A stretch of 31,985 nucleotides of DNA from JBBRVP01 sp038246785. Its GTDB lineage: Bacteria; Actinomycetota; Actinomycetes; Jiangellales; Jiangellaceae. Under the pieces are notes generated by a model. That model saw only the letters and a list, made by a program, of their open reading frames with translations. It searched no databases and was not told the origin of the DNA. Shown in pieces: positions 6,379 through 14,786 of this stretch. The stretch is from positions 1 through 31,985 of the forward strand of contig JBBRVP010000041.1 of NCBI GenBank assembly GCA_038246785.1. Reading direction: 5' to 3'. The position numbers were made by a program, and so were the translations under genes. The number at the start of each line of letters is the position of its first letter. The stretch's first letter is position 1.

Positions 6379-7529
6379 CCGCGCGCCCGCGCCGGGTCGC
6401 CGAGGGCCGCCGCGCCGATCGGACCGGCCGCCTCGCCGATCGTGCCGGCCGCCCCCCCGGTCGTGCCCGCCGCCCGGTCGACGAGGCGGCGCAGGGCGTC
6501 GGAGACGACCTCGGGATACTCCAGCATCGACATGTGCCCGCACGGCTCGAGCTCGACGTAGTCGGCTGCGGGCAGCGCGGCGGCGATCTCGCGGGCGTGC
6601 TCGACCGGCGTGAGCCGGTCCTGCACGGCGCCCACCACCAGCGACTCGGCGCCGGAGAACACCGGCAGGGCCGCGCGCTCGTCGTACCGGTCGAAGATCG
6701 GCAGGAACTGGGCGATGACCTCGATCGGCGTCGCGGCGTTCATCTCGGCCACCAGGTCAACGACGCTCGGCGGGACCCCCGCAGAGGCGAAGGAGTACGC
6801 CGAGGTCAGCAGGTAGCCCAGATCGGACCCGGCCCGCCGGCCCCGCTCGACCAGCGCCGGCTGGCGGGCCAGGGCGGCGACCACGGCAGGGCCCACAAGG
6901 TGCAGCAGGCGGCCGACCGGTCCCGGCACTCCGAACGTGGACCGGTCGAGCCCGCCGGCGCTGGTGCAGACGAAACCGGCCCCGACGACCCGCTCGCGCA
7001 CCAGCTCGGGCTGCTGGCCGGCCAGTGCCATCATCGTCATGCCACCCATGGAGTGCCCGACGAGCACGAGCGGGCCCTCGGGCGCCACGACCTCGATCAC
7101 GCGGGCCAGGTCGCGGCCGAGCTGGGCGATGTTCACCCGGTCCGGCGCCGAGCGGCCGGAGCGGCCGTGGGACCGCTGGTCCCAGAGCACCAGCCGGCCG
7201 AGGCCGGCCAGGGCGCGTCGCTGGAACCACCAGGAGTCGAGGTTGAGGGAGTAGCCGTGACTGAGCACGATCGTCAGGCGCGGCGCCACGGGCCGGCGCT
7301 CGGGCTCGTCGACTTCGACGTGGAGCTGTACCCCGTCCGCGGCCTCGACGGCGAGGGCCGGCGACCCGGCGGAGCCGAAGTCTTCGCCGTGGTACGGGTC
7401 GTCGACGTGCGCCCGGCGCCCGACCGTCCTCCGCTCCGCCGCCAGCCCGGCCGCCGCGCCGACGGCGACTAGACCCAGCCCGCCGGCCAGCACGCGGGCG
7501 GCCGCGAGCGCACCGGAGAGCCGGCTCAC
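6375..7529 (-). CDS. Alpha/beta hydrolase with N-terminal hydrophobic segment
   Basis: 384 aa from a GTG overlapping the alr stop. Residues about 8-32 (AAARVLAGGLGLVAVGAAAGLAA) are a hydrophobic segment, either a signal anchor or a signal peptide. The fold marks are VLSHGYSLN (oxyanion HG, about 88-95), nucleophile elbow GHSMGG (Ser160), acid D304 in QDRLTP and H332 in CGHMSMLEYP: a complete triad. Related proteins between alr and tsaE in actinobacteria are annotated only as alpha/beta hydrolases; the substrate is unknown. The last ~35 residues are an Ala/Gly tail of short degenerate repeats (GTTGGAAGTIGEAAGPIGAA) that looks like slippage expansion. Both ends overlap neighbours by 4 nt. Confidence 0.88.
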   Translation of the reverse strand: MSRLSGALAAARVLAGGLGLVAVGAAAGLAAERRTVGRRAHVDDPYHGEDFGSAGSPALAVEAADGVQLHVEVDEPERRPVAPRLTIVLSHGYSLNLDSWWFQRRALAGLGRLVLWDQRSHGRSGRSAPDRVNIAQLGRDLARVIEVVAPEGPLVLVGHSMGGMTMMALAGQQPELVRERVVGAGFVCTSAGGLDRSTFGVPGPVGRLLHLVGPAVVAALARQPALVERGRRAGSDLGYLLTSAYSFASAGVPPSVVDLVAEMNAATPIEVIAQFLPIFDRYDERAALPVFSGAESLVVGAVQDRLTPVEHAREIAAALPAADYVELEPCGHMSMLEYPEVVSDALRRLVDRAAGTTGGAAGTIGEAAGPIGAAALGDPARARG

Positions 7530-8695
7530 GGCGCCTCGTTGCCGGACATGTCACCGAGGTCGCCGACGTACGTGCGCGGGAGCCGGGGGGCCATCCGGGA
7601 GACCACCTCGTAGGAGATCGTGCCGCTGGCCTGTGCCCAGTCCTCCGCGGTCGGCTCCCCGCGGGTCGCATCCCCGACCAGCACCACCTCGTCGCCGGGC
7701 GCGGCGGCGTCGTCGCCGAGGTCGACCACCACCTGGTCCATGCACACCCGGCCGGCGACCGGTCGGACCCGCCCGGCGGCGAGCACCGGACCACCGTTTC
7801 CGGCGTGGCGCGGGACGCCGTCGGCGTAGCCGAGCGGCACGAGGCCGAGGGTAGTCGGGTGCTCGGTGACGTAGGCGTGGCCGTAGGACACCCCGTGCCC
7901 GGCCGGCACCCGTTTGACCAGCGCCAGCCGCGCCGAGACACGCATGGCCGGACGCAGCCCCAGCTCGGCGGGAGTCGCCACCTGCGGCACCGGCGACAGC
8001 CCGTAGACGGCCAGCCCAGGGCGTACCACGTCGTAGTGGTCCCGCGGCGAGGTCAGGGTGGCCGCGGAGTTGGCGAGGTGGCGCAGCGTCGGGCGCACCC
8101 CCCGCCGGGCCGCCAGCGCCAGCGCCTCGTCGAACACCGCGCGCTGCCCGGCCACCGTCGGGTGGCCGGGCGCGTCGGCCCAGGCCAGGTGCGACCAGAC
8201 GCCGACGACCTCGACCTCCCCGGCCGCCTGCGCCTTGGCTGCGGCGTCCACCAGGTCCGGCCAGTCGGCCGGGACTGCGCCGCCGCGGCCGAGCCCGGTG
8301 TCGACCTTGAGGTGCACCCGGGCCGGGCGGGCGACCGAGCGGGCCGCCGCGGCGATCTCGTCCATCGCCCACGGCGCGTACGCCGCCACGTCGACGCCGG
8401 CGACCACGGCGTCCGCCCAGCGCTCCCCCGGCGCGGCGAGCCAGGCGAGCAGCCGGCCGGTGTCCCCGCCCGTGCGCAACGCGAGGGCCTCCGCGAGGAC
8501 CGCGGTCCCAAGCCAGGTCGCCCCACCCGCGCGCGCGGCACGGGCCACCGGGAGCAGGCCGTGGCCGTACGCGTCGGCCTTGACCACCGCCATGACCTCG
8601 GCGCTGCGGGCGTGCTCGCGCAGCACCCCCACGTTCGAGCGGATGGCTCCCAGGTCGATCCGCACCTCGGCGTGCGGCACCGGCGTCTCAGCCAT
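7526..8695 (-). CDS. alr: Alanine racemase
   Basis: 389 aa from the ATG at 8695. PLP-dependent L-Ala/D-Ala interconversion supplies D-Ala for peptidoglycan. Seen: PLP-binding AVVKADAYGHG (Lys39 forms the Schiff base), HLKVDTGLGRGG, HLANSAAT, VRPGLAVYGL, the catalytic-Tyr segment GVSYGHAY from the C-terminal beta domain, PLGYADGVPR, and GRVCMDQVVVDLG. An upstream in-frame ATG at 8719 has its GGAGG directly against the start codon and adds residues absent from the family, so 8695 is preferred. The gene diverges from the FAD-oxidoreductase gene across a 145-bp spacer in which no clear promoter could be called. Confidence 0.96.
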   Translation of the reverse strand: MAETPVPHAEVRIDLGAIRSNVGVLREHARSAEVMAVVKADAYGHGLLPVARAARAGGATWLGTAVLAEALALRTGGDTGRLLAWLAAPGERWADAVVAGVDVAAYAPWAMDEIAAAARSVARPARVHLKVDTGLGRGGAVPADWPDLVDAAAKAQAAGEVEVVGVWSHLAWADAPGHPTVAGQRAVFDEALALAARRGVRPTLRHLANSAATLTSPRDHYDVVRPGLAVYGLSPVPQVATPAELGLRPAMRVSARLALVKRVPAGHGVSYGHAYVTEHPTTLGLVPLGYADGVPRHAGNGGPVLAAGRVRPVAGRVCMDQVVVDLGDDAAAPGDEVVLVGDATRGEPTAEDWAQASGTISYEVVSRMAPRLPRTYVGDLGDMSGNEAP

Positions 8696-8840
8696 CCGGC
8701 GTCCGCTCCACCTGGGCATCCTCCCAAGCCGACCCCGGACAGCGGGGGAGGGCCCGCCGTGACGTCGTAAGCCCGCCGAGGACTTCCGGGGCACACTGGG
8801 AGCGAACCGTCCTCACGGATGCGCGGCTGAAGGGCAGGTC

Positions 8841-11081
8841 GTGACGGCTGTGGCTGGCCGCGCACGCGCCGTGGTGCTGGCGCTGCTCGCCGCGCTCGCG
8901 GTCGTGACCGGCTGCCAGGGTGCGCCGCCGGCTGCGCCGGCATCATCGCCGCCGCCGCCGTGGCCGACCAGCGCCGACGTGGTCGTCGTCGGAGCCGGCA
9001 CCGGCGGCGTTGGAGCGGCGATCCAGGCGGCCCGGCTCGGCTCGAGTGTCGTGCTGCTCGAGCAGACGCCCCAGCTGGGCGGCCAGGCGCTCAGCGTCGG
9101 GGCGATGGACGAGGGCAGCACCGCGATCCGCCGCGAGGGGCTCTATGCCGAGTACGCCGCGCGGGTGGAGGGCTACTACGCGGCGCGGCACGTCGCCTGG
9201 TCGACCTGCCACTACCGGTCCTGGAGCCTGTGCGTGCAGCCGTCGGTGACCGATCGGGTCCTGGCCGAGATGCTCGCCGAGGCCAAGGTCGACGTCCGCC
9301 GTGAGGTCACGGTGACCGCGGTGGACCGCCGCGGCGATGTCGTGACCGGTGTGCAGACCACGTCCGGGCCGATCCGCGCCCGGGTCGTGATCGACGCCAC
9401 GGAGTACGGCGACCTGCTGCCGCTGGCGCGGGTGCCGTACCGGGTGGGCAACGGGACGGGGGCCGCCCCCTCCGGATGTGTCCAGAGCATCACCTGGACC
9501 GCGACGATGCGCCGCTACGCCAAGGGAACGATGCCGGCGGACCTCTCCATGATCGGCAAGCCACCCCCGCCGCACTACGACCGGTACGCGCCGGCGTTCC
9601 GCGCCCAGGTGCGGCGCTCGGGCAACCCCAACTACCCGCGCCCGCCCAGCCTGCCGATGGGCGTCGACGCGTTCCTCGCCTACCGCGGGCTGCCCGACCC
9701 GGGCGCGGACGTGCCGGCGTCCCAGACGCCGACCCGGCAGCAAATCTCGCGCACCCAGCTCAACCGCGGCAACGACCAGCGGGCCACGGCGCAGACCGTG
9801 GTCGACCCGGTCGCCCGGCGGATGACCGAGTGCCAGGCCAAGCTGCGCACGCTGGCCCTGCTCTACTACGTGCAGGTCGAGCTGGGCCGCAGCGACTGGG
9901 CGATCGCGACCGACGAGGGCGTCGACGAGCGGTGGAACGCCGCCCACGTCCACTGTCCTGCGGTGCCGCCGGTCTACGCGGCGATCGAGCGGGCCATGCC
10001 GAGCCGTCCCTACGTGCGGGAGTCCCGGCGGATGGTCGGGCGGTGGACGCTGACCGGGGCGCAGATACACCGCCAGGGCAGTCCCGCGCACGCACCGGTC
10101 ACGTTCCCGACGTCGATCGCCACCGGCTACTACCCCGTCGACCTGCACGGATGTCGGCTGCCGCGGAGCCTGGAGCGGGGCGAGACGCCGACCGACCGGC
10201 CGCCCGGCCTGCGAGCCGGGCCGTTCGAGGTCCCGCTCGGAGTCCTCCTGCCGCGGAAGGTCAACGGCTTCCTCGCGGCGGAGAAGAACATCTCGCAGAC
10301 GCGACTGGCCAACGGCGCCACCCGGCTGCAGCCGGAGACGATGCTGGTCGGCCAGGCGGCCGGGGCGCTGGCCGGGATCGCCGTGGCCCGCCGGGTCACC
10401 CCGCGCGCGGTCGTCCCGCTCGACGTGCAGGACGCGCTCGTCGGCGCCGGATCCTTCCTCACCGAGCAGCACTGGCTGGACGTCCCGCGCAACACCGGCT
10501 ACGCCCGCTCCGTCGAGCTCGCCCAGGTCCACGGCCTGCTCACCAGCCCGAGTCAGACCCGGTACGCACCGGACGGTCCGGCCCCGCGCGCCGTGGCAGC
10601 GGCCGGCCTGGCCCGGGCGCTCGGGCTCGCCGCGGACGCCGGTCCCACCGGGTTCGTCGACGTCCCGCGCGGACGCAGCTACGCCGGAGCCGTCGCCGCC
10701 CTTCGCCGGCACGGCATCCCGCTGCGCTGCCAGGCCTCCCGCTTCTGCCCCGCCGCCCCGGTGACCCGGGGCGAGCTGGCGCGCTGGGTGGCCGCCGCGC
10801 TCGCGGACGGCGGCCGGGTCCCCGCGGCGCCGAGCCTGCCGACATTGACCGACGTCGTAACCGGCGGCCCGACGGCGGCAGCGGCGTACGTGGTGCGCGA
10901 CGCCCACCTGATGCCGGCCTGCGCCCGGTCGCGCTGGTGCCCGCACGCAGTGGCTCCCCGTCGGGTCGTGGCGCAGGCCCTCGTCGGCGTGCTGCGAGAC
11001 CGGCTGCTGGGGGTGCCGGTCTCGCGCTGGCCGGTCGAGCCGGTGCCGGTCCAGCTCCGCGAGGTGCCGACCGCCCGCTGA
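8841..11081 (+). CDS. Putative lipoprotein FAD-dependent oxidoreductase with three SLH-like repeats
   Basis: 746 aa from a GTG with an AGGGCAGG upstream. N-terminus: hydrophobic core then VVTGC, a lipobox with Cys25, so likely a membrane-anchored lipoprotein; a Pro/Ser linker follows. Residues 47-58 (VVVVGAGTGGVG) are the dinucleotide-binding GxGxxG, followed by LLEQTPQLGGQAL. VIDATEYGDLLPLA and the late AEKNISQTRLANGATRLQPETMLVGQAAG fit the FAD_oxidored family (PF12831), whose substrates are mostly unknown. Residues about 544-600, 605-660 and 665-722 are three S-layer-homology-like repeats (WLDVP..., FVDVPRGRSYAGAVAALRRHGI...PVTRGELARWVAAAL, LTDVV...). Repeats 2 and 3 each have a C-x5-C pair (CQASRFC, CARSRWC), perhaps a disulfide. 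An extracytoplasmic wall-associated redox enzyme is inferred. Confidence 0.85.
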   Translation: MTAVAGRARAVVLALLAALAVVTGCQGAPPAAPASSPPPPWPTSADVVVVGAGTGGVGAAIQAARLGSSVVLLEQTPQLGGQALSVGAMDEGSTAIRREGLYAEYAARVEGYYAARHVAWSTCHYRSWSLCVQPSVTDRVLAEMLAEAKVDVRREVTVTAVDRRGDVVTGVQTTSGPIRARVVIDATEYGDLLPLARVPYRVGNGTGAAPSGCVQSITWTATMRRYAKGTMPADLSMIGKPPPPHYDRYAPAFRAQVRRSGNPNYPRPPSLPMGVDAFLAYRGLPDPGADVPASQTPTRQQISRTQLNRGNDQRATAQTVVDPVARRMTECQAKLRTLALLYYVQVELGRSDWAIATDEGVDERWNAAHVHCPAVPPVYAAIERAMPSRPYVRESRRMVGRWTLTGAQIHRQGSPAHAPVTFPTSIATGYYPVDLHGCRLPRSLERGETPTDRPPGLRAGPFEVPLGVLLPRKVNGFLAAEKNISQTRLANGATRLQPETMLVGQAAGALAGIAVARRVTPRAVVPLDVQDALVGAGSFLTEQHWLDVPRNTGYARSVELAQVHGLLTSPSQTRYAPDGPAPRAVAAAGLARALGLAADAGPTGFVDVPRGRSYAGAVAALRRHGIPLRCQASRFCPAAPVTRGELARWVAAALADGGRVPAAPSLPTLTDVVTGGPTAAAAYVVRDAHLMPACARSRWCPHAVAPRRVVAQALVGVLRDRLLGVPVSRWPVEPVPVQLREVPTAR

Positions 11082-11106
11082 GGGCTTCCCCGACCGCCTC
11101 CTCAGC
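11077..11106. terminator. Inverted repeat holding both stop codons of a convergent pair
   Basis: GCTGAGG (11077-11083) and CCTCAGC (11100-11106) are perfect 7-bp arms. The first contains the TGA of the oxidoreductase gene, the second the TGA (as TCA) of nnr. A 16-nt loop separates them. It probably acts as a shared terminator for the two converging genes. Confidence 0.5.
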
Positions 11107-12523
11107 CGACCCCGCGCACCGCGCGCAGCGCCGCGGGGAGCGCGGCGAGCACGTCCTGGGCGGTGGGCGACCCGCTGCGCCCGGCGGCTATCCAGCCGGC
11201 CCGCCCGTGCAGGTGGGCCGCGACGCTGCCGGCGTCGAGCGGCGTGAGCCCGCCCGCGAGCAGTGCGCCGGCCAGGCCCGAGAGCACGTCACCGGTGCCG
11301 GCCACGGCCAGCCACGGGCAGCCGGTGCGGTTGACCCTGGTCCGGCCGTCCGGTGCGGCCACGACGGTCGTCGAGCCCTTGAGGAGAACAGCGGCCTGCC
11401 ACCGGCGGGCGGCCGCCCGCGCCGCGTGCAGCCGGCGGGCCTCCACGTCCTCCCGGCGTACCCCCAGCAGGCGGGCGAGCTCCCCCGCGTGGGGGGTGAG
11501 CAGCGCAGGGCGTTCGAAGCGCAGCGGCAGGTAGCGCAGGCCGTCGGCGTCCACCACGACCGGCTCGTCGGCGGCCAGCGCGCGGCCGACGTCCCCGCCT
11601 CGACGCTCGCCCACGCCGGGGCCGGCGACCCAGGCCTGCACGCGGCCCTCGCCCACCACCGCCTCGGGCCAGCGCGCCCGTACCAGCGACGTCGGCCCGG
11701 AAGGCCCCTGGTAGCGCACCATGCCGGCGCCGCCGTGCAACGCTCCGCCGACGGCGAGCACCGCCGCACCGGTGTAGCTGTCGGAGCCGGCGACGACGCC
11801 GACGACGCCGCGGGAGTACTTGTCGCTGGTCGCCGACGGCCGCGGCAGGAGCCGGCGTACGTCGCCGTCGTCAAACGCCTCGACGTCCGGCCGGGCCGGC
11901 AAGTGCGGGCCGAGCCCGATGTCGACCACCTGCAGCCGCCCGGCGGCGGCAGCCCCCGGGTCGATCAACAGCCCCGGCTTGGCCACGCCGAACGTCACCG
12001 TCAGGTCGGCCCGCAGCAGCGGTCCGGCGGTCTCACCGGTGTCCGGGTCGATTCCGCTAGGGAGGTCGACGGCGACCACCGGCGCGCCCTCGGCGGCGAC
12101 CTGCGCGGCCACCGCCGCCGCGTCGTCCCGCAGCCCCGACGTCGCCCCGATCCCGACGATCCCGTCGACGACGACGTCGGCGCCCCGGAGCAGCCGGGTT
12201 GCCTCGGCAGGCGACCGGGCGGAGCCGCCGGCGCGGAGCAGCGCCTGGAGTCCCTCCGCGTGGGTGCGCTCGGGGGACAGGAGTACGGCGCTCACCCGCG
12301 CCCCCCGCCGGGCGAGCCGGGCCCCGGCCCACAGCGCGTCACCGCCGTTGCCGCCGCCGCCGACGAGCAGGAGCACGCGCCGCCCGTACACCGATCCCAG
12401 CTCGCGTCCCACGACCGACGCGAGGGCCGCGGCCGCCCGCTGCATGAGCGCGCCGGGCGAGACGAGCGCCATCGCCGCACGCTCGGCCACCCGGACGTCG
12501 GCGACGGCGTACGCCCTGATCAT
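11102..12523 (-). CDS. nnr: Bifunctional NAD(P)H-hydrate repair enzyme (epimerase and ADP-dependent dehydratase)
   Basis: 473 aa from the ATG at 12523, which overlaps the acpS stop (ATGA). The N-terminal half (1 to about 210) is the YjeF_N epimerase domain: AYAVADVRVAERAAM, LLLVGGGGNGGDALWAGARL, VVDGIVGIGATSGLR, AVDLPSGIDPDTG. The C-terminal half (about 230-473) is the ribokinase-like NAD(P)HX dehydratase: YSRGVVGVVAGSDSYTGAAVLA, LLTPHAGELARLLG, LLKGSTTVVAAPDG and AGTGDVLSGLAGALLA with its catalytic Asp. The pair repairs S- and R-hydrates of NAD(P)H. The acpS-nnr adjacency is conserved in actinobacteria. An in-frame upstream extension over acpS is not used. Confidence 0.95.
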   Translation of the reverse strand: MIRAYAVADVRVAERAAMALVSPGALMQRAAAALASVVGRELGSVYGRRVLLLVGGGGNGGDALWAGARLARRGARVSAVLLSPERTHAEGLQALLRAGGSARSPAEATRLLRGADVVVDGIVGIGATSGLRDDAAAVAAQVAAEGAPVVAVDLPSGIDPDTGETAGPLLRADLTVTFGVAKPGLLIDPGAAAAGRLQVVDIGLGPHLPARPDVEAFDDGDVRRLLPRPSATSDKYSRGVVGVVAGSDSYTGAAVLAVGGALHGGAGMVRYQGPSGPTSLVRARWPEAVVGEGRVQAWVAGPGVGERRGGDVGRALAADEPVVVDADGLRYLPLRFERPALLTPHAGELARLLGVRREDVEARRLHAARAAARRWQAAVLLKGSTTVVAAPDGRTRVNRTGCPWLAVAGTGDVLSGLAGALLAGGLTPLDAGSVAAHLHGRAGWIAAGRSGSPTAQDVLAALPAALRAVRGVG

Positions 12524-12885
12524 CCGGCGCCCGCCGGAGCCTCGAGCACGATCACCGCCGAGGCGATCCCGGCGTCGTGCGACATCGACAGGTGGATGTG
12601 CGACGCCCCGCTGCGCGAGCAGCGGGCGGCGACGGTCCCGCGGACCGCCATCCACGGGCGTCCGTCGTCGCCCGACACCACCTCGGCGTCCTGCCAGTGC
12701 ATGCCGGCCGGCGCCCCGAGCGCCTTCGCCAGCGCCTCCTTGGCCGCGAAACGGGCAGCGAGCGAGGCGGTCGAGCGGTCGCGCTCGTCGGGCGTGAACA
12801 GCCGCTCGCGCAGGGACGGCGTACGCCGCAGCATGTCGCCGAAGCGCGCTACGTCCACCACGTCGATGCCGACTCCGACGATCAC
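12520..12885 (-). CDS. acpS: Holo-[acyl-carrier-protein] synthase
   Basis: 121 aa from a GTG. It transfers 4'-phosphopantetheine from CoA to apo-ACP, using Mg. Seen: VGVGIDVVDVARF with Asp8, and FAAKEALAKALG with Glu50, the two metal ligands of the family; HIHLSMSHDAGIASAVIVLE closes the fold. Length is normal for AcpS. Its stop overlaps nnr, and its start lies 16 nt past the glmS stop, so glmS-acpS-nnr form one transcriptional run. With coaA just beyond glmS, CoA synthesis and CoA use are neighbours here. Confidence 0.95.
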   Translation of the reverse strand: MIVGVGIDVVDVARFGDMLRRTPSLRERLFTPDERDRSTASLAARFAAKEALAKALGAPAGMHWQDAEVVSGDDGRPWMAVRGTVAARCSRSGASHIHLSMSHDAGIASAVIVLEAPAGAG

Positions 12886-12901
12886 AGTTGTCGCTGCTGG
12901 G

Positions 12902-14749
12902 CTACTCGACGGTCACGGACTTGGCGAGGTTGCGCGGCTGGTCGACGTCGAAGCCCTTCGCCGCGGCCATCTCGCACGCGAACACCTGCAGTGGCACCGT
13001 GGCCACCAGCGGCTGCAGCAGCACCGGACAGGCGGGGAGCCGGACGAGGGAGTCGGCGTAGGGCACCACGGCCTCGTCGCCCTCCTCGGCCAGCACGATC
13101 ACGCGCGCCCCGCGGGCCCTGACCTCCTGGATGTTGGACACGATCTTGTCGTGCAGGATCGAGCGCCCCTGCGGCGACGGCACGACGACGACCACCGGCA
13201 GGCCGTCCTCGATGAGCGCGATCGGGCCGTGCTTGAGCTCACCGGCGGCGAAGCCCTCCGCGTGCATGTAGGCGAGTTCCTTGAGCTTGAGCGCGCCCTC
13301 CAGGGCGACCGGGTGCCCGACGTGGCGACCGAGGAAGAGGACCGAGCGGCTCTCGCTCAGCTCGCGGGCCAGCGCGCGCACCGGCTCCATGGTGTCGAGC
13401 ACCTGGTCGACCTTGGTCGGCATATCCGCGAGGTCGCGGATCACCGACAGGACCTCGTCGCCCCACTTCGTGCCGCGCACCTGCCCGAGGTAGAGCCCTA
13501 CGAGGTAGCACGCGACGAGCTGGGTGAGGAACGCCTTGGTCGAGGCGACGGCGACCTCTGGCCCGGCGTGGGTGTAGAGCACGGCGTCGGACTCGCGCGG
13601 GATCGTCGAGCCGTTGGTGTTGGAGATGGCCAGCACCCGGGCCCCCTGCTCGCGGGCGTGCCGCAGCGCCATGAGGGTGTCCATCGTCTCGCCGGACTGC
13701 GAGATCGCGACGACGAGCGTGCCGCGACCGACGACCGGGTCGCGGTAGCGGAACTCGCTGGCCAGCTCGACCTCGCACGGGATCCGCGTCCAGTGCTCGA
13801 TGGCGTACTTCGCCACCAGCCCGGCGTGGAACGCGGTCCCGCAGGCGACGACGACGACCTTGTCGACCTCGCGGAGGTCCTCCTCGGACAGCCGCACCTC
13901 GTCCAGCGTCAGCAGGCCTTGGTCGTCGATGCGGCCCAGCAGGGTGTCGGCGACGGCCTTGGGCTGCTCGGCGATCTCCTTGAGCATGAAGTAGTCGTAG
14001 CCGCCCTTCTCCGCGGCCGAGGCGTCCCAGTCGACGTGGAACTGCTTCGGCGCCACCGGCTCCCCGTCGAAGTCGGTCACGGTGACGCTGTCGCGGCGCA
14101 GGACGACCACCTGGCCCTCAGCGATCTCCAGCGCCTCCCGGGTGTGGGCGATGAAGGCAGCGACGTCGGAGGCGAGGAAGTTCTCCCGCTGCCCCACACC
14201 CACGACCAGCGGGCTGTTGCGGCGGGCGGCGACCACCACGTCGGGCTCGCCGGCGTGCACGGCGAGCAGGGTGAACGCGCCCTCCAGCCGGCGTACGGTC
14301 CGGTGCATCGCCTCGGGCAGCGTGGCCCCGGCCGCCATCGCCTCGCTGAGCAGGTGGGCGACGACCTCGGTGTCGGTGTCGGAGACGAACGCCGAGCCGA
14401 GGTCCTCGACCTCGGCCCGCAGCTGCGCGAAGTTCTCGATGATGCCGTTGTGGATGACCGCGAGCCGGCCGGACTCGTCGAGGTGGGGGTGGGCGTTGCG
14501 GTCGTTGGGTGCGCCGTGGGTGGCCCAGCGGGTGTGACCGATACCGGTGGTGGACGGCGGCGTCGGGTGCTCGCTGAGCATCTTCTCCAGGTTGGCCAGC
14601 TTGCCGGCCCGCTTGGCCGTGGTCAGCTCGCCGTCGGCGACGAGCGCCACCCCCGCCGAGTCGTAGCCGCGGTACTCCAGGCGCCGCAGCCCCTCGAGCA
14701 CCACGTCGACGGCCTGCCGCTCCCCCACGTACCCCACGATCCCGCACAT
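12902..14749 (-). CDS. glmS: Glutamine--fructose-6-phosphate aminotransferase (isomerizing)
   Basis: 615 aa from the ATG at 14749; the earlier in-frame reading to 14920 is rejected because Cys2 must follow Met directly (MCGIVGYVG). First enzyme of the UDP-GlcNAc pathway; glmM of the same pathway lies 2.7 kb away. Seen: N-terminal nucleophile glutaminase with Cys2, RRLEYRGYDSAGVA, GHTRWATHG; two SIS domains with ACGTAFHAGLVAKY, ISQSGETMDTLMAL, and LFLGRHVGHPVALEGALKLKELAYMHAEGF; and the invariant C-terminus DQPRNLAKSVTVE. No glmS ribozyme is apparent: only 37 bp separate the ATG from the preferred coaA start. No good Shine-Dalgarno precedes the ATG, so a near-leaderless mRNA is possible. Confidence 0.97.
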   Translation of the reverse strand: MCGIVGYVGERQAVDVVLEGLRRLEYRGYDSAGVALVADGELTTAKRAGKLANLEKMLSEHPTPPSTTGIGHTRWATHGAPNDRNAHPHLDESGRLAVIHNGIIENFAQLRAEVEDLGSAFVSDTDTEVVAHLLSEAMAAGATLPEAMHRTVRRLEGAFTLLAVHAGEPDVVVAARRNSPLVVGVGQRENFLASDVAAFIAHTREALEIAEGQVVVLRRDSVTVTDFDGEPVAPKQFHVDWDASAAEKGGYDYFMLKEIAEQPKAVADTLLGRIDDQGLLTLDEVRLSEEDLREVDKVVVVACGTAFHAGLVAKYAIEHWTRIPCEVELASEFRYRDPVVGRGTLVVAISQSGETMDTLMALRHAREQGARVLAISNTNGSTIPRESDAVLYTHAGPEVAVASTKAFLTQLVACYLVGLYLGQVRGTKWGDEVLSVIRDLADMPTKVDQVLDTMEPVRALARELSESRSVLFLGRHVGHPVALEGALKLKELAYMHAEGFAAGELKHGPIALIEDGLPVVVVVPSPQGRSILHDKIVSNIQEVRARGARVIVLAEEGDEAVVPYADSLVRLPACPVLLQPLVATVPLQVFACEMAAAKGFDVDQPRNLAKSVTVE

Positions 14750-14757
14750 GGCGCCCC

Positions 14758-14763
14758 AGGGTA
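14758..14763 (-). promoter_or_regulatory. Possible -10 element of glmS
   Basis: On the minus strand TACCCT (14763-14758) ends 8 bp before the glmS ATG. Transcription from it would start almost at the ATG, fitting the lack of a Shine-Dalgarno. No convincing -35 was found, so this is tentative. Confidence 0.25.
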
Positions 14764-14786
14764 GCCGCGCGGAGGGCGCCCGGACG

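Noticed and set aside
8696..8840. Divergent promoters for alr and the oxidoreductase
   Set aside because: Only weak -10-like strings (CACACT on plus) without -35 partners; not strong enough to annotate.
9476..14764. Very long plus-strand open frame of 1762 codons
   Set aside because: It is a GC-rich shadow frame running over the oxidoreductase gene and antisense to nnr, acpS and glmS; it has no domain signal.
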